Positions 4,945 to 5,795 of a stretch of DNA of 5,795 bases are shown in pieces (position 1 is the stretch's first letter; every line of letters starts with the position of its first letter). Both the position numbers and the translations under genes were made by a program. The notes beneath the pieces were generated by a model. It did not search any database, was not told the origin of the DNA, and was given only the letters and a program-made list of their open reading frames with translations. Source of the DNA: Armatimonadota bacterium (GTDB lineage Bacteria > Armatimonadota > SYMT01); assembly GCA_020696885.1 (NCBI GenBank), contig JAJFMS010000270.1, forward strand, positions 1 to 5,795, in the 5' to 3' direction.

Positions 4945-5795
4945 TTGAGCCAGAACCCCACCTTTCCCTACACGATCCTACAGTGGACCTCGCGCGCCGA
5001 GGTCTGCGAGCGGCTGCACCGGTTCCTGCTGGAGACCCCACCGGGCGACAGCCAGGATGTGCCCTTTGATCCGACCCACCGCGTGCGGGCCGGGGAGTTG
5101 CTCGCGCTCCTCGATGATCTGCCCGGATCTCTGTACCGCATGGCGCTCTTGCGGCGTTCCGACGAGGAGCCCTGGCTGCAGCGGGTGACTCTTGAGTCGC
5201 TGCTGGCCTCCGATGCCGTCGTGTCGCCGCAGGCGCTACTTCAGCTACTTACTAGTCAGACGGTGTCGAACCAATCCGGCGAGCTACTCAACCTCTGTCG
5301 TACCCCGGAACTGGTGGAGTCGGTGCGCGGTTGGATTCAAACGAATTCGATTGCAGGCTGCGCCAATCTCCTGGCGTCGGTCAACGTGCCGTGGGTGCAC
5401 GCCTGGGGCTGGCCCTGGTGGGGTGAGGACGTCAAGCCGCCGCAAGCAGTACTGGACCTGCTGTATGAAGGCTGCTTCCGGGTTGACGCAGTGCAGGGCA
5501 GCCAGGAGATTCTTCAGCCGGATGCCTACGTCACCATGGCGGCGGCGTTGATGGCGGATCGTCCGGAAGCACGGGCGTTCCTCGAGCGGCACTGGACCGA
5601 CCGATCCGCGTGGACCTTCGAGGCCCTGGGACCTCTGGTTGCGTGGCACCCGGAATGCCTGGGCTCGCTGCTCTCCGCAGGCGCTCCCCCTCTCCGCGAT
5701 TTCCCGCTGGAAGTCCTCCAGTTGCGCGGTATGCGGCTGGACCAGCCGGAGCCAGCGGCTCGCGCATTGATCCAACATTATGGTACGGGCGAGCT
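4945..5795 (+). CDS. Unrecognised protein, 5' part (runs off the right edge)
   Basis: A single frame stays open from the in-frame TAG at 4915-4917 to the end of the window, at least 283 codons, with no stop. No ATG lies near the beginning; the TTG at 4945 is the best upstream start and gives MSQNPTFPYTILQW, but it has no clear Shine-Dalgarno site. CTG at 4939, GTG at 5059 or a later ATG remain possible. The translation is soluble-looking, Leu-rich and mainly helical (for example LLALLDDLPGSLYRMALL and ESLLASDAVVSPQALLQLL), with no signal peptide or membrane helix. A notable patch is W150-V-H-A-W-G-W-P-W-W159, five tryptophans in ten residues. Codons such as CTA, CTT, ACT, AGT, AAT and ATT, scarce in the neighbouring genes, cluster around 5230-5360. 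The helical, repeat-like texture might suggest a HEAT-type scaffold, but I see no repeat clear enough to claim it, and I do not recognise the family. Confidence 0.83.
   Translation, partial: MSQNPTFPYTILQWTSRAEVCERLHRFLLETPPGDSQDVPFDPTHRVRAGELLALLDDLPGSLYRMALLRRSDEEPWLQRVTLESLLASDAVVSPQALLQLLTSQTVSNQSGELLNLCRTPELVESVRGWIQTNSIAGCANLLASVNVPWVHAWGWPWWGEDVKPPQAVLDLLYEGCFRVDAVQGSQEILQPDAYVTMAAALMADRPEARAFLERHWTDRSAWTFEALGPLVAWHPECLGSLLSAGAPPLRDFPLEVLQLRGMRLDQPEPAARALIQHYGTGE

Noticed and set aside
3246..4961. 571-codon open frame on the - strand
   Set aside because: It lies antisense to the large secreted gene, whose + frame has a signal peptide and coherent domain structure. The antisense product is low-complexity, Arg/Ala/Gly/Val rich, as expected for the shadow of GC-rich codons.
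5192..5778. Complete-looking frames inside the last gene (+ 5192-5551 and - 5284-5778)
   Set aside because: They overlap the longer uninterrupted + frame running from 4945 off the edge, which has better protein-like composition; neither shorter frame shows a family motif or ribosome site.

Overview
This is a GC-rich bacterial chromosomal fragment in which every gene is read on the + strand. It holds the 3' end of a type II-pseudopilin-like H-X9-DG protein, a small membrane protein, a complete proC, a small two-helix membrane protein gene split by a frameshift, a large secreted protein of about 927 residues, and the 5' part of an unrecognised gene that runs off the right edge. The H-X9-DG pilin class is strongly expanded in Planctomycetota, Verrucomicrobiota/Lentisphaerota and Armatimonadota. 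Together with very high GC, G/C-ended codons and large secreted carbohydrate-associated proteins, this suggests one of those phyla. Armatimonadota is my best guess, but that is inference from general knowledge and no marker gene here settles it.

Layout: 3-380 is the C-terminal part of the H-X9-DG pseudopilin, followed after 9 bases by a one-helix membrane protein (390-656), so the two look like one operon. The 95-base gap 657-751 contains a strong imperfect hairpin (693-728) just before proC. proC (752-1567) is intact and carries all the family motifs. The 153-base gap 1568-1720 holds degenerate CGTAAT-type short repeats, a 9-bp hairpin with an outer 7-bp stem, and a perfect 8-bp tandem duplication near the next start. 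A small membrane protein gene (1721-2031) is open only if a one-base shift near 1831 is allowed. The gap 2032-2087 carries TTCATCC heptads and a small hairpin. The large secreted protein (2088-4871) has a signal peptide, an N-terminal beta-sandwich that looks concanavalin/lectin-like, a second beta-rich part, a helical-toroid-like region and a short C-terminal beta tail. The last reading frame (about 4945 to the window end) has no recognisable family.

Apart from the pilin/small membrane protein pair, the genes do not form an evident single pathway. proC is housekeeping proline biosynthesis. The large secreted protein is probably involved in extracytoplasmic polysaccharide handling, and its exact activity cannot be read from the sequence. 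I see no tRNA, rRNA, CRISPR array, transposase or phage gene. The most interesting items are the unassigned secreted toroid protein, the unassigned 3' gene with its tryptophan-dense segment, the hairpin in front of proC, and the heptad-repeat intergenic regions on both sides of the frameshifted gene.
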